Part shown: positions 1 through 12,866 of the stretch, in pieces | Numbering within the stretch: position 1 is the stretch's first letter | How the letters are laid out: every line of letters starts with the position of its first letter | NCBI RefSeq assembly: GCF_041146795.1 | Contig: NC_135176.1 | Coordinates: forward strand, 27,227,786-27,291,785 | From: Maylandia zebra | Lineage: Eukaryota > Chordata > Actinopteri > Cichliformes > Cichlidae | DNA length: 64,000 nt | Reading direction: 5' to 3' | Position numbers and translations under genes: made by a program | The notes under the pieces: model-generated | Database searches by the model: none | The model's input: only the letters and a program-made list of their open reading frames with translations | What the model was told of the DNA's origin: nothing

Positions 1-560
1 GATTTTCCGTTTTTGTGTTAAAAAAAAAATAAAAAAATCCTGTCCACACGTAAACGCCAAAAACGAAAGAAACGCTGCCAGAAACATGCCAAAGCAACAG
101 GTGGCGATATATTCCTAACCGTGTAGAAATGTTGGCCAATCAGAAGTCTAGAAGCTCGGGTGGGAAAGAGTAAACAAAGATGGCGCATAGAAGCAGAACA
201 GAGTCCTGTGTGTGGAGGGACAGTAACTGTGTGTAAGTATTTAAACACTGCAGAGAGTAAAATTACCAGTAACAGTATTTTGTCTTAGTTTGCCATTGTA
301 GAAATTCATTTCACCGAAACAATAACGTGGCGCACAGTGTGACGTCAAAAAAGGCGCACACCTTTGGCGTTGCGTTTTCCTCGTCCGCACGTAAGCGCAA
401 AAACTGAGTTTTCGAAAAGCTCCACCCTGGCAGGCGTTTTTAAAAATCTGCGTTTTCAGTGACCGAAAACGCCGTGTACATGTGAACAAAAGGTGCAAAC
501 GCATAGAAAAATCTGCATTTTCAAAAATACCTGGGGACGAAACACCTTGAACAAACGGTG
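1..560. repeat. Dispersed teleost-type repeat, class uncertain
   Basis: The stretch is rich in variants of GTTTTC/GAAAAC and of CGTTTTTAAAAATC, in both orientations (for example around 420-480 and 500-530). The same words recur as CGTAAACGCC near 50 and CGTAAGCGC near 390, which suggests an internally repetitive, partly palindromic non-autonomous DNA element. The left end is cut by the window. No open frame resembles a known protein. Assignment to a repeat family needs a library search. Confidence 0.4.
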
Positions 561-2060
561 AAGTGACGTACACGACACTGGCTCCACTTTCATTTAGGAA
601 CTGTTTAACCACTTAATAGTTTATAATAATTACTCTGAATGTTGGCAGGGTTTGAGTCCCTTCCCAAGACTTGCTTTATGGTTTCTTGTAATTAGCTTTG
701 TGGTTTCCAAAGTATTTATAACTGACTTGTCTGTTAGTTGTCGTACCATGTTTTTATGTGTATTCCTTCCCCGTCTCAGCTCTTTGTTTCATATTCATGT
801 CAGTATTCACATCATTTTTTTTGTTCTGCTTAATTTGGTCATTTTTCTCAAAGGAATCTTGTTTTGTTCAGTTCTAGTTAGAGGTGAAATACTTTATACT
901 AGGGTTTTCAGGTATTTTACTTTTTTTCTCCTTTAGGATAAATGCATGTACTGTCTACTTACATTTTTAAACAGGTTCATTACTGTAGTTTTTAACACAA
1001 CCGAGGGGGAGTTATTGATTATTTCTTCCAGCATCAAACAGATTTGTAAATGGAGGAAAAAGCAATACATTAAAGATAACTTTATTGGTGGATTCACCAC
1101 AGGAATTTGTTGCATTAACTTATGTTAATCATACAGAGATAAAAAGGAAAAAAGGGGGGGGGGGGAATGTTGGAAACAAGTGCAAAGCAAAGGCGTGGTG
1201 ACAGAAAATGACACTGGACAGCTGGCCTTGCACCAAACACACAAGTATCTGTACTTCTACTTGAGTGAATATCCACATCTTCATCGACTTGTTTTATAAA
1301 CACTTGGGATCTAAGTATGTAAAGATAGTCATGCCTGCTACTTTATTCTTCTTAATTTTTTTCTTCTAGTCTCCCTGTTATCCAGTATATGTTCTTTATG
1401 TGCTAGCCATGTTTTTCTGTGGTCCACGTCCACTTCTGGATTGCTGTTATTAGGACTTCATGGAATAAGGAGGGAACTGAACAAGAGAATCCAAACATTG
1501 GGAGGGAAAAAATTAAATATAAACTCACTTGAGACTTGCAATAGGGAGAAATAGGCCTAGGCTACACACAATATGAGGACGATACAACAAATAACAAGTG
1601 CAGACTGCAGCAATATATGCACACGTATGATAACAAGGGGATCGATAAGAGGTGGGATACATGGCTGGAGACAGACATGAGATGGGGGAAGTAAAGTCAA
1701 AAGAGACTGAGAGAACAACAGTTACCGAAATAAAACAGGAAAACACCACTGACTGGGGAAGCAAGGGTTAAGTTGACACTGGGGAAGACAGAAAGACTAG
1801 ACATCGAAACACTAAGGGATAAAAGACAAACAGAGATAAGACAGAAATAGAAGCAGAAAATGGACATGCATATGGGATCTAACTAAATACAACCCGAGGG
1901 TCACACAACTAAAAACAGAAGACTCAAATAATAGGACTAGAAAACCAATCATGAAGAATACAAAACATGAGACGAACAAGACTTGTCAACACAACGACAA
2001 CAGAAATAGCAAGAAATCTAAATATGGACTAACCAAGAAATACAGAAACCCAAATCACAG
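561..2060. other. Gene-free AT-rich stretch
   Basis: No frame resembles a known protein. A short G run lies near 1156-1164. The part from about 1480 to 2060 is A-rich and GACA-rich and may be a decayed copy of the family seen at 17.05-17.4 kb, but I cannot align it with confidence. Confidence 0.4.
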
Positions 2061-3138
2061 ATAACCTAAAAATGAAGGAATTCAAACAGGCTGGGGAAAA
2101 AAAATACATTTTTAAAAAATTACGGTACTAAATTTCAAAGGTAACAAAACATATCACAGAACTTGAACATAAATCACTTTACAGGAAATAAAGAACAAGA
2201 AGAAAACCCCAAACCAAGGGATGAATATATCGGGTCCTTTTATCTTACAAACAATCTAATCTATCCTACTATTTTACAAACCCATGCAGTTTCTGAGTAA
2301 ACCTTTTCTCTTTCATGAATGCCAGTGTTCACATTATAGACCAAGAAAACAGGTGGTTTCAGGAGTAGAGGAGGCTATCTAAGTCCACTGTGAATGGCCT
2401 TCATTGAACAGTGTTGGCAGCTTCCAAGACCAGCTATCAGCCACCTACAGGGCAGTCTTGAGATCTCTTCCCAGGTGCTTCAACCCTCACACCTTGCTTC
2501 AGGTGACCTAAATAGGTCACATGATAGGGTAGGGCAAGGTGTCAATGGTTTTTGGCCTAACCCTCAGTGATGGTAATAAACCATGCTCACTTATGTGGTG
2601 ACCCCCATGATCAATAGTGATTTAACAACCACCTCCAAAGGGAGCAACCCCCACTAGGGGTTAGATACCTGGGACTATCCACTTTTTGTTTTGGGAACTA
2701 ACTAAGTCTCTTGAGGTGAAATGTCTTCACAAACGTAAAGAAGTCCAGTTTCCCCCTTTTTTTTCAACCTCTTAAAATGTACCTACCATTTCAGAAACGT
2801 GTGCTCAAGTTTTACTTACCATGATGTTTGTTGTTTCGGTCTTCATTTAAGCATCATACTTTAAATCAAAACAACAATGTTAAAGATAGTGAACCATTAA
2901 TGATTGAGCATAGACATTTACATTTTTATTGGTCTTTCTACCATGAAAATGGTAGATGTAAGTGCAACGGCTTGCGGCTGGTAATTTTTTTCTCCAAGGC
3001 ATCAGCATTTACAAGATAATGTACAACTATATTGAACAATGATTGTACAAATTTGCTCCGTTTTTAGAGCAATTTGTTAAATTGCATTTACAGTTTTTCA
3101 AAAGAAAAGCTTCAGTACTTAAGATCCTGTGCGTGTGC

Positions 3139-3171
<33 letters not shown>

Positions 3172-6170
3172 CATATATATACATATATATGTATATAAAA
3201 GTGTGGTGCTTGCAAGATATGCTTTGCACAGCCTATACTCTTACACTCACTAAACAATAGTTACATCAGTAAGAACCAAGTCATAGAGTAGCACAGCCCT
3301 GTGGCAAATATTACCTTTGTTAGACTAAATATTCTAAATTTGTTGACACTCTGTCTGAGTAGGTTTATTATGGAGCCTGGAATAAGTGTTGGTGTTGTAT
3401 TGAATTATATTGCAGTGCACCCAGTGTCTCCCCCCCCTCCCCTTACATAAGGGAAGTGTGGGTGCAGTTAAAGAGACAAAACATATGAACATCTTAGAGT
3501 TGAAAGCAATTACACGGTGTCTTGTGTTAGACTGAACATGTTCTCACCCACTGAAAGTCTAAATTAAGCCGAATGGTCTTGGTCACAGGTATGAAATAAG
3601 GCTGTACAGTTCAGTCAGTGCCATCTGTGTGTTTGAACTGCCTTTATGGAATTCAAGACAGCTGACACGGTCTTGAACATCCATGTTTAATCCATGGATT
3701 TCATTCGCCCGTGGGTTTAATATATCTCTGCTCCTTGCAGTGGGGTTGCAAACAAAATGGTCCCAAAGGTTGCGATCCTCACAGGAAGTGTATCTGTATT
3801 TGTTGCATACAGACTTTTAATGATATAAGTCATGTTAAAAGAGCACTTTTGCTGTTATAGAGAAGGAAAAGAAATCCCGAGACATGCTTCTATGATGTTG
3901 GAGTGAGATGTAGTATTTAACCCTCAGGTCAAACTTAATCCAACAACAAGTCAGCTGTCAGCAGTCTGTCCTGAGGGTTCTCTTAATGAAGGAAATCTGA
4001 GCTACTCTGTCTACACTAATTGAAGAGGAATCTTATTTAAGCAGATGCAATTCCACACATTAGCATGGTTAGCCAAATGTGTCATTCTGCACTTAAACTC
4101 TCATTGATATCCCTCCAAAAAGGAATAGTTCCTAATTGCTGACTGAACCTTTTGTTTTTTTGATGTGAAACCAACTAGACAAATTACAAAAATGACCAAG
4201 CAACTAAAATAAACAAAAAATGCAATTAATAACAGCTGTAGCAATTAAATGCATACCATAATCTTATTTTAATTAAGAGCAGTTGCTGAGGCTTTTTCCC
4301 TACAGTTTTCCTGTGAGAGATTTTACCTGACGCTTGTCATTAATGACCCTATTTTTCAGGGGGGTTTTTTTCATTTGTATTTTTGTAATGCCCCATCTAG
4401 ATCACACCTCTGGGATTTCATGTCTGCTAGATTAGGGGAATTATTTTTTAAGAAAACCTCTGTGTCTCCAGTGAAAACACATTGTTAGTGTTAAACTCAG
4501 TGGATTGATCAGTTTGAATAAAAGTAGATATTTTTAAAAAGTGGACTAACTTTTAAACACAGCGTACATTTTGGGACCTTGTTGTTTTCATCTGGTTTGT
4601 TCAAATGTTGCAACCCTTCTTCTGCCTGTTAGACTTCCATATAAAATGCTTCTCCTTCTTTGACTCACAGATTTGCTCTGAAACAGGTGCTAGAGTGCCT
4701 TTTAGTGGACAAGTAGGGAAGTGCACAGCTGTGCCTTCACATGGATTAAATGTTATATCTAAAGAAGTATGGACAAAGTGGGGGAAAAAAAAGATCTGTG
4801 CGAGGTACAGTTAAAGCATAGCTCTAGCTTCAGTTTGATATTTAGAAATGCACAGCCACGTATCCCACCAAAATTCGGTGTAGTGATTGACATTTGAGAA
4901 AGTGCCATTTTCAGCACTAAATTTGTCTTTTTGTTTATTACTTGATTTATAGCTTTTACCAGCACCTCGCAGAAAGAAAAACATCAATCTGTTAATTACC
5001 CACTCTGAAAATGATTGTAATTTGAGTTGAACATTACTAATTGGTGTCAGTAAATGTAAAGATTTTCATTAGCTTGGGTGTAATTAACCATTTTGAGTGA
5101 TCTAGCAGATTTTCTTTTTATTGACATACAGCTGAAAACATGAGGATTCTGTATATCGATCCAATGGATCTTATTAGCCGCGTCCTCTAGACCAAGGTGA
5201 ATTAATCAAAGGATACTTGATTTATATACCCCACCCCTTCCTTTCTTCTTCCACCTCTCTTCCTCTCTGTGTGTTTCCAGCTCTCTCGCTCTCTCTCTCA
5301 CGCCGAGCTGGGGATTCATTTGTCTTGCTGATTAATGATGAGAACCATATCCTCCACAACACCAGTAAATTAAAAGAGATTGGGGACAGAGAGAAAGAAC
5401 ATCAAGGTCCATTCATCCCAATCAAATTTCACAGTAGGTCCAATTCATCCTAAGCTTTATTTGTATTGTCTGCTATACAAACACAGAAAGCACCAGTCAT
5501 TCATGTTCTCCTCCCAGACTGTCTCTGGCAGTCTAGGGATTTCATTTGGCAACTTTCCAGGTGCATGCTCATTTTTTCCAGCCTTTGGGATACAACCGTA
5601 CTCATTGCTTCAGTGTTTCTGTTTCAGACAGCAATTGTTCGAGAGCTGCAGCTTTGACTGGCTGTCGATGCTGCTATCTGTACTGGACGTGCAGCGTGCT
5701 TGGATTCATGACGCCATACAGTGAAGAACTGAGATACATGTAGCGTCCTGTTGCACAACGTCCGATGTAAAGTTGTACACCATGGACACATTTTTTTAGA
5801 CCAAAAATGAACAAATTCTTTTACAGTCAGATGAAACATCGGTTTTTAATGCAGACCTGAGAAATAACCCAAACTTTGATGTTTTAGTAAATTCTTCTAA
5901 AACCCTTAAAGTACGTAAATGTAACACAGTCTCTGCAGATGAAGAGGTTGTAGCCATGATGTCACTCATTGATTTGTCTTGAGATTGGCATTAGGCCATC
6001 ACTATTTGCATTTTTTGGAGGAAGAAGTTATATGAGAACTTGGACACTGTCCACATCCTTTCGGTGCCTACTTACAGTATCAGTCACAAGGTCACCATGT
6101 TCTAAAGTAAACTCTGCTTAATCATCTCTAAAAAATTACAAAATGAAAATCACTCTTAGTTGGAAACATT
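2061..6170. other. Gene-free stretch; possible conserved noncoding DNA
   Basis: I see no gene and no recognisable transposon. The part from about 4,950 to 5,250 is AT-rich with many homeodomain-type ATTA/TAAT cores and no repeat character, which fits a possible regulatory element (inference). A CT-rich run lies at about 5,235-5,310. Confidence 0.4.
3129..3196. repeat. Compound microsatellite (GT)n(AT)n
   Basis: An uninterrupted GT run passes directly into AT repeats with TACATATATA interruptions. Any frame here codes only Tyr/Ile/Thr/His repeats and is not a gene. Confidence 0.95.
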
Positions 6171-6184
6171 AAAGGAAGTTTTTC

Positions 6185-6300
6185 GCCTAACAAGTGAAAG
6201 ATCCCTGGTTTGATCCCGAGTGGAGACACAGATCTCTCGGGTGTTGCATCAGGAAGGACATCCGACATACCACTGCGGCCAATCCTTGTGAATAACGAAG
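6185..6300 (+). repeat. tRNA-derived SINE fragment
   Basis: GGTTTGATCC at 6207-6216 fits a Pol III B box (consensus GGTTCGANTCC). It is followed by AGGAAGGACATCCG, a tail motif I recall from tRNA-derived SINEs of teleosts, including cichlid AFC-type SINEs. The A box is degenerate and there is no clear tail or target duplication, so this is an old fragment. The family name is from memory and unverified. Confidence 0.5.
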
Positions 6301-6480
6301 CAGCTGAATGTAGCTTTTTATCTTTCTAAGGAAAAGGGAACTTTATGGTAATCTCTCTAATAGTCACGCTTCCCAGCAACAATACTTGTCAAAGTGCAGC
6401 CCAAGGACTGCCAGAGGTCTGCCACCAGCAGCCAAGGGCTCTGCTAGTTGCTATAAATCTTAAATCTGTATAATTAAAAG

Positions 6481-8158
6481 CAGAGGTGGGACCAAGTCAT
6501 TGTTTTGCAAGTCTCAAGTAAGTCTCAAGTCTTTATCCTCAAGTCTCAAGTGAAGTCTCAAGTAATGTCAGGCAAGTCCGAGTCGAGTCTCAAGTCACTG
6601 GTGTAAAAGTCCGAGTCAAGTCACAAGTCTTAAACTTTGAATTTCAAGTCCTTTCGAGTCTTTAAAAAACCCCGAAAAAAAGCATGTTGCAGTTATATGC
6701 TAAATGTAAATATTAGACCATGTAATTTTAAAATCTGTGTTTTTCTCAACACATGACAAAATAGTGAACTTAGAAAATATACACAAATTGTGAAATTGCA
6801 CCTCTATAAAATGCAGCTCAATTAAACCTAGCTCCAAGAATAATTTTCACCGACAGTTCTGAGATAAGCTGCATGTTATTCTTGGATGCGGTTGTAGGAC
6901 CAGCTTTAAAATCGCATGACAAAAATATCATACATATTAAAAAAAACTGTATCACCAACGTAGCCTGGACAACATTTGCTAGTTAGATGAAGTCAGCTAT
7001 CTCATCGTAGCATATTTATATGCATATTTATAATCATACGGTTCTTGGAGTGAGTGCATACACTCATGAAGTTTAGTAACTTCAGGTCACTGCAACAAGC
7101 CCAGGTACAGTTTACCGACAGATGGGTACAGGACCTTGAAACGCACCGTGTAGAACGAAAGACCATCGTACCTATCATAAGTTTACCAGTCTCACAAATC
7201 GTCGTCATAAATACACATTCGTTAACCGTTTATTAATAGGACCTTTGAGCTCAACGGTAATTAGTCAGTAGTGGAAATAATTTCTGGTACCCATCACAGA
7301 AATGTAGCAGTGACAATAATACTGTATGCTGTAATCGCACTGGGCAATTAGTGATACAAAAACCTGTTTTATCCTGTGAATAAAAGTATATGTTTTTGTC
7401 AATGTACCATAATAACAGAAGCGAAACGCAATATTGTGTCAGGACAATTCACTATTTATGCACAATAAATAAAGGAGCATAGCGCGACAATTTCTGTTCA
7501 GCGCCAGACTTGCTTGTAACCTATATCACCAATTATGTTATGAAAATGACGTATTAACTACTAAAAAACACTGACCTTCGTGTAAATGCTTGGAGCAGAC
7601 TAACCTGTGAGCTGGAGTGTTCTGGGACGTTATATTTGGTCTTTGAATGGCTGCAATCCAGGCCATCCGTCGCGTCTTTGTTACTTCGGAAACATGGCTC
7701 GAACAATTTCTCTTCAACGTAATCCGATAACAACCGATCTCTTTACCCGTCGGCTTCCCGTGGCTGTCATGCGACCGGCTATTGCAGTTAATAATACAAC
7801 GGCTTCTTGACATTTTTGTGTTTCTTTTTATCGCTGTGTGACTGATTTCAATTGAAAGCCTGCGTGCGCTAGTACCTCTTGCCACGAGTTCCCAGAATCC
7901 TTTGCGGTTTTACCCCTGAATGACATCACATTTTCAATCTCTATATAATATGCATGTTAAGTTTTATATTTGGGGTGAAATATCAAGTCTTTTCAAGTAA
8001 ACCGGTTCAAGTCCAATTCAAGTCCCAGGTCATTGGTGTAAAAGTCCAAGTCAAGTCACAAGTCTTAGAACATTTTTTCAAGTCAAGTCTAAAGTCATAA
8101 AATTAATGACTCGAGTCTGACTCGAGTCCAAGTCATGTGACTCGAGTCCACACCTCTG
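6481..8158. mobile_element. Non-autonomous THAP-bearing DNA transposon, P-like
   Basis: The element starts CAGAGGTGGGACCAAGTCA and its other end, read inverted, is CAGAGGTGTGGACTCGAGTCA, giving imperfect short terminal inverted repeats. Perfect 8-bp duplications ATTAAAAG flank it at 6473-6480 and 8159-8166. Both ends carry dense subterminal CAAGTC/GAGTC words (about 6510-6660 and 7985-8150), probably transposase-binding sites. The interior holds one THAP-domain exon on the minus strand (7576-7813) but no catalytic domain, so the copy cannot move by itself. An 8-bp duplication fits both hAT and P superfamilies. The THAP domain is typical of P elements and THAP9, so I favour P-like. Confidence 0.75.
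7576..7813 (-). pseudogene. Orphan THAP-domain exon inside the transposon
   Basis: Read on the minus strand from ATG at 7813, this exon codes about 79 residues with a C2CH zinc-finger layout. CIINC gives the first two cysteines near residues 6 and 10, a conserved Trp follows in RMAWIAAI, and VCSKH supplies the last Cys and His. The exon ends at a good donor, CGAAG|GTCAGT (low end 7576). THAP domains are the DNA-binding part of P-element transposases, THAP9 and other proteins. No RNase H-like catalytic region follows in the element, so this is the remnant first exon of a transposase in a deletion derivative. Host expression is not implied. Confidence 0.65.
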
Positions 8159-8174
8159 ATTAAAAGTGCATATA

Positions 8175-8647
8175 CAGTTAGTTCCATAAGTATTTGGACA
8201 GTAGCACTTTATTATTATTCTTATTTTACTTTTGTAATAATAATGCTTATAAAGTTGTGAATGATGAATTTCGGCTTCAATGAAGGGGATTAAATAAAAG
8301 TATTGAATTAACTGTTTAGGAATTATAGCCATTTTTATACATAATGCTCAGGTGAAGCCTCTAACAATCTGGACCTGATTTAAAGTGTCGAATTCATTTG
8401 TTGGAACTCTTTCAATTTTTCATCCCCAAATTAAAAATTGATCCTTGTATTGAAAATGTTAGTTTGTACTATTACAGATCAGCCTCTGATAGGGTCTATG
8501 TTTAAAAATGACTGTAATTCTCAAACAGTTCATGGAAAATATTTGTAAAACCCTTATTAAAGCTTAAAGTCTGTCATTTGAATAAAAATGCATTGTGGTC
8601 AAATTACCAGGAAAAAGTCCTTGTCCAAATACCTGTGAACCTAACTG
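8175..8647. mobile_element. Tc1/mariner-type non-autonomous element
   Basis: The left end CAGTTAGTTCCATAAGTATT and right end CAAATACCTGTGAACCTAAC(TG) are inverted copies of each other (CAGTTAGGTTCA...GTATTTGG when turned). TA precedes the left end, as expected for Tc1/mariner. The right flank is AA rather than TA, so one side has mutated. There is no open frame. It lies only 8 bp beyond the target duplication of the THAP element. Confidence 0.7.
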
Positions 8648-10984
8648 AATGAAAAAGGAAACATTCACACCAACGAAACAAGCACACAACACAACGAACC
8701 ATGCTTAGTGTGCTGTAGCAGCTAGCTCGAGTTTGTTAGCCTCTGCCCTATAAAATCAAACTGTTAACGTACAGGTGGCTATAAAGAGAAAAGAGGAACA
8801 TCTGCACAAAATTTTATTGCTGTCCATCCAAAACCTGTGAAGCTCATTCAGACTTCACCAAAGTATCTGACTGACTGACAGGCGGCATCTCTCGAGCCTC
8901 GCTGCTAGCATCATTGTTAATTCCAGAAGTGTAGCTTTAGATTGCCAAGTCTGACTCAATGAATGGGCCTGATAACAAGAAACAACAACAAAATCAGAAT
9001 GTTTGCTCTCTGTTTGTTGTTGTTGTTGTTGTTACTTCTTTCACTTTAATCTGATATTCGTGGGGATAGTGGCTCAAAAACCTATTCTCAATCTCCATCT
9101 CTGTTATAGCTTTCTTCAACAGTAAACAAGATTAAACCCAGCTGTTATCAAAGAATCAGGGGCTTAAGCACAAGGGCTGAAAGCATTTATCTTTGTTTGT
9201 ATGACTGTTGCAATTTCATGTTATATGTATATATATTACTGCGAAGTGACTCTTTGCATAACAAATTCCAGAACAATTCCTTACTTATTCCAAGTTACAG
9301 CTTCTGTCTATACGATCACTATCTGTAGTCATTTTTTTGTGTGTGGTTGCAGACTTTTCTTATAATTTAATGTTTTTGAAGCAGTAGCATTTATATCCTT
9401 TCCTTCCTTCTATATCACATTACTGGAGCTCTTGCAGCAAACCCCCTTTTTCCAGCATTAGGAATCAATAAGCTGTCATCTTCTCTTGTTTGGTTGGATG
9501 TAGTGACTGCTCAACTCTCAGCAGGACCTTGCAGTGTGTGGACAGTAATTCTACATTGTTCAGGGACTCAAACAGGCCCTAAAATTTTCAATTATCCCTG
9601 CAGTGTTTGGCAGCTTCCCAAAAGGCATCTCAAGTGACTGGCTTCCAGAGGAAATGGAGGGAAGTTCTGAGAAGCACTCAGGTCACATCTCCCTAATTAA
9701 TGCAGCTTTCTTCTGCTGTTCTAAAATCAACTGTAGTTTCAGGTTTTTTGCTTTGGGGGTTGGTTTTTTTTTTTGGATGTTTATTTCTTTCACCTGCCAT
9801 TGCCTTCAGAGTCACCAAACCACATCTACTGGAGGGGGTTATTGTGCTGAGAGGTCGAAAATGTGCACCTCAGAAAAACTTTGTGCTGATTTGCAGTGGA
9901 CTCTTAACCATGCCAGCAAATTTCTGACTGCAGCACAACACAAGCCATTGGAGCCCCTGAGGGGGTCAAGGTTTTAGGTTTTTCCTCTAATTTGTCACTG
10001 TTTACATATGTACCTCAGGTCTGGCTGAATCAGCTAATGCTGACTGTGACTTAAAGTTGCCCAGATGCAAAACTTCTGGTATAGATGGAAGCAATCTGTG
10101 GACGGCAGTTCCTCTAACAGCAAGCCGATCCTCTCTAAAAGTAGGGTTTGGTTTTTTTTCTTTGTTATGCCCCTTCAAGCCTTTAGTAAAAGCCTACTGT
10201 CATCAGCTTATTTAATAGCCAAAGACCTCGTTACCATAACTCCTGACAAGTTCAGAATGATGGGTTTAAAAATATTCATGCTTTTAATAATCACGAACAT
10301 AAACTAGCCAGGTTGGTACTTTCTTTCAAAAGTGGACACAAGCACCAAAATTTGCATGTCTGTCACTTTCGAGCTATTAATTTGTAAAATCCCAAAAGCC
10401 ACTTGAATTTTTAACATTTTAAAGTGTCTGAGGAAACAGCTGTCTTACTACATAATTTGAACCTGTGGATGAAATTTAAAAGGTTTCACTCTTGATTTGT
10501 ATCCTTTGACCATCAGAAAGTCACATTTATAGCTTAAAAAAAAAACATCTTTAGAGCTTTGTGGTTTCAAGCAAAACATAGCAGGCACACATGCTTTACA
10601 TGTTGCTCCACAGGTGCAATACGGTTAGAGCTGCACAGTGCTGTGCAGACTAAAGGTTACCCTTTTACCCTTTTGATAGCACTATGATGCATACACCTTG
10701 GTTTGGGAATTTAACATTAATCTAGCCCCAATTTATTTTTGCGAGAGTCAATGAATTTTATGTATTTGTCTCTTTTATCCCTCTTTATTGCTCATCATGG
10801 CACATCTTATCCTCCAAACTAGTTATTTTTTAACAAGTTACCATGGAGAGGGAGAGAAAGAGAGAACCTTTTACTGTCCCATCAACCAATTTACGGATCA
10901 CTGGTTAATCTGACAAGCAGGTCTCTGAGGAGGTTCAAACTTACAACAGTCTTTCTGGGCGACCGGTTACTTAATGTTCCATCC
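8648..10984. other. Gene-free stretch
   Basis: No gene is recognisable. A (TTG)n run lies at about 9013-9034. Scattered pyrimidine tracts and a T-rich run near 9770 create short open frames without protein character. Confidence 0.5.
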
Positions 10985-11430
10985 TCTAGATTAGTGAGTG
11001 TCAAGTCAAGTCGAAGTTTATTTCTATAGCACATTAAACATGGACCAGTTGAAGTGTTGTCCAGGTTGTGCAAGTAAAAAAGGCCTGTTTGCATAATAAA
11101 GGTCACGGGACCCTGGTAAACTATAACTAAAAACAAGCGATAATAAGTAGGTCTTTAACAGTTTTTAAAAAAAATGAATGACACCAGGCAGCTATTATAC
11201 AAGAAATTAGGTTGTTCCAAATATTAGGAGCCGCCACGGAAAAGGTCCCGTGACCTCTGCTTTCGAGCCTGCATCTAGGAATATTCAAGATCATAGGGTC
11301 TGTAGACATCAGTGCTCTGGTACTGTGGGAAGTTAAGGTTCAGTTAAGTAAGATGGTGCCAAACCACTGAGACTCTTAAAAACAAGTAGTAAAATTTAAA
11401 CTGGATACTCTAAATGGACTGGAAGCCAGA
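10985..11430 (-). repeat. LINE 3' fragment
   Basis: On the minus strand, residues around FSVAAPNIWNNL (about 11,200-11,250) match the conserved end of fish LINE reverse-transcriptase polyproteins (usual form FSVAAPRLWNSLP). They are followed by a 3' tail ending in AGAAATAAACTTCGACTTGA (11,005-11,030), a short A/CTTGA-type tail. Upstream sequence to 11.43 kb seems to belong to the same copy. The frame is degraded and 5'-truncated. Confidence 0.6.
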
Positions 11431-12249
11431 AAAGGACTGTAATGTATAGAGCACTTTCTCAAAGCTGCAAGCTGCACCCACAGACACATTTTTAATGCTC
11501 ACATGCAAAACCAGATACTAAAAATGACCGTAGGAGTGCTGACAGTCACTGTGGAACAGCTTGACTTTTCATGGCTATAAATAGAACCTTCTTGATGCAG
11601 GTGACCGACCCAAGTGTTGCCGTACTAGCTGGATCATGACACTAATCCAAATACACTATCAAGTTTGTAAGGTTAGTCTCCCTCACTCTCCTTGTTGATT
11701 CCATGGGAAAATGGACTGCAACATATGCAAGACTTTTTTTTTCTCTTCTGGCACTTTTCACACTTCACACACTCCACACCCACATGTTTAACATTGGGCA
11801 CAATTGCAAACTGAGATGGAAACATCAGTATCTGGGGTTTAGTATCTTTTAAGGACGTTTCTTTATTCAAATCAGTAGAGAGCATAAGTAGCAAACAGGG
11901 GACAGAACATCGGGGACAGAAAATTGGCCCTAGCATACATATATATGTATATTACACATATTTTGTATATATTTCATATTGTTTGATTATTGATATTGAA
12001 ACAAGTTTGTACAGTTGTTGTTGGATTAGGACATCTTAGATGTACTACACTGCAGCATGTGACAATTAAAAGCCACACTAGCTATTAGGAGTGACTAATG
12101 GTTTAATAAGTAACCATTCATTTTACCAGAAATCTCGAATCACTCCCTTCCTAATTATACCTCTCATGCACCTTGAAGAGCAGAGTCAGGGGAGGGCCTG
12201 GCTGCATTAAGAGATTTGATTGGACAATACATGTTAGGGCACCTGGGTC
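11431..12249. other. Gene-free stretch
   Basis: Nothing recognisable is present apart from a short TATATGTATATTACA-type AT run near 11,938-11,955. Confidence 0.4.
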
Positions 12250-12760
12250 GTTGACCCAGAGTTTTGACTTTTACATTATTATTGAGCTTTTATTTTGTCA
12301 TTATTTATCATTTCTAGTGTTTTGGTTTCTTTGTTAGAGTTCTCTGTCTTATGGTTTATGTCTCCGTGTTCCATGGTTGCTCTGTCTCCCCTGTCTGCTG
12401 TATCCCCTTGTCAAGTCTGTATCTCTGTGTTACATTTCCTGTTTTACTTTGAAAGTCCATGTCTCATGTTAATGTATCTGATTTTGCTTCCTTTGTTTCG
12501 TTAGCCCAGATTTATCCCAGCTGTGTTTCCCTCCTGTCTCCTATTCCCTGATTGCTCCCTCTGTGTATTTAAGCCCTTCGTTTTCCTTTGACTGTGTTGT
12601 GACCTACCATCATATTTGTCCTCAACTTTGCACTGTGTGCCATCCTGCCTCCCAGTTTAGTTAGACTGGGTCTCAGCAATAAAGCTGTTTGAGATCACGT
12701 TTTTGAGTGTCCGCACATTGGATCCACCGTTCCTGCCTGCACACAGCACATGACAATACA
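12250..12760 (+). repeat. Dispersed retroelement-like repeat, copy 1
   Basis: The segment is rich in GTCTC and CCTGTCT words, contains GTGTATTTAAGCCC, and ends near CAGCAATAAAGCTG followed by GTCCGCACATTGGATCC. The inverted counterparts (GCTTTAAATACACAC, GACTCAAATGCAG) appear at 17.05-17.4 kb, so both look like copies of one moderately abundant family. AATAAA near the 3' end suggests retroelement origin. I cannot name the family. Confidence 0.45.
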
Positions 12761-12866
12761 GTGTCAAGAATGAAAATGGACGAATGGGCTGCTGTCAGTG
12801 CTTGTACAGCCAGTGCACAGCGGCCCTTCAATTGACCAGTGAGCCCAAAAGCGTGTCGGCTCACTA

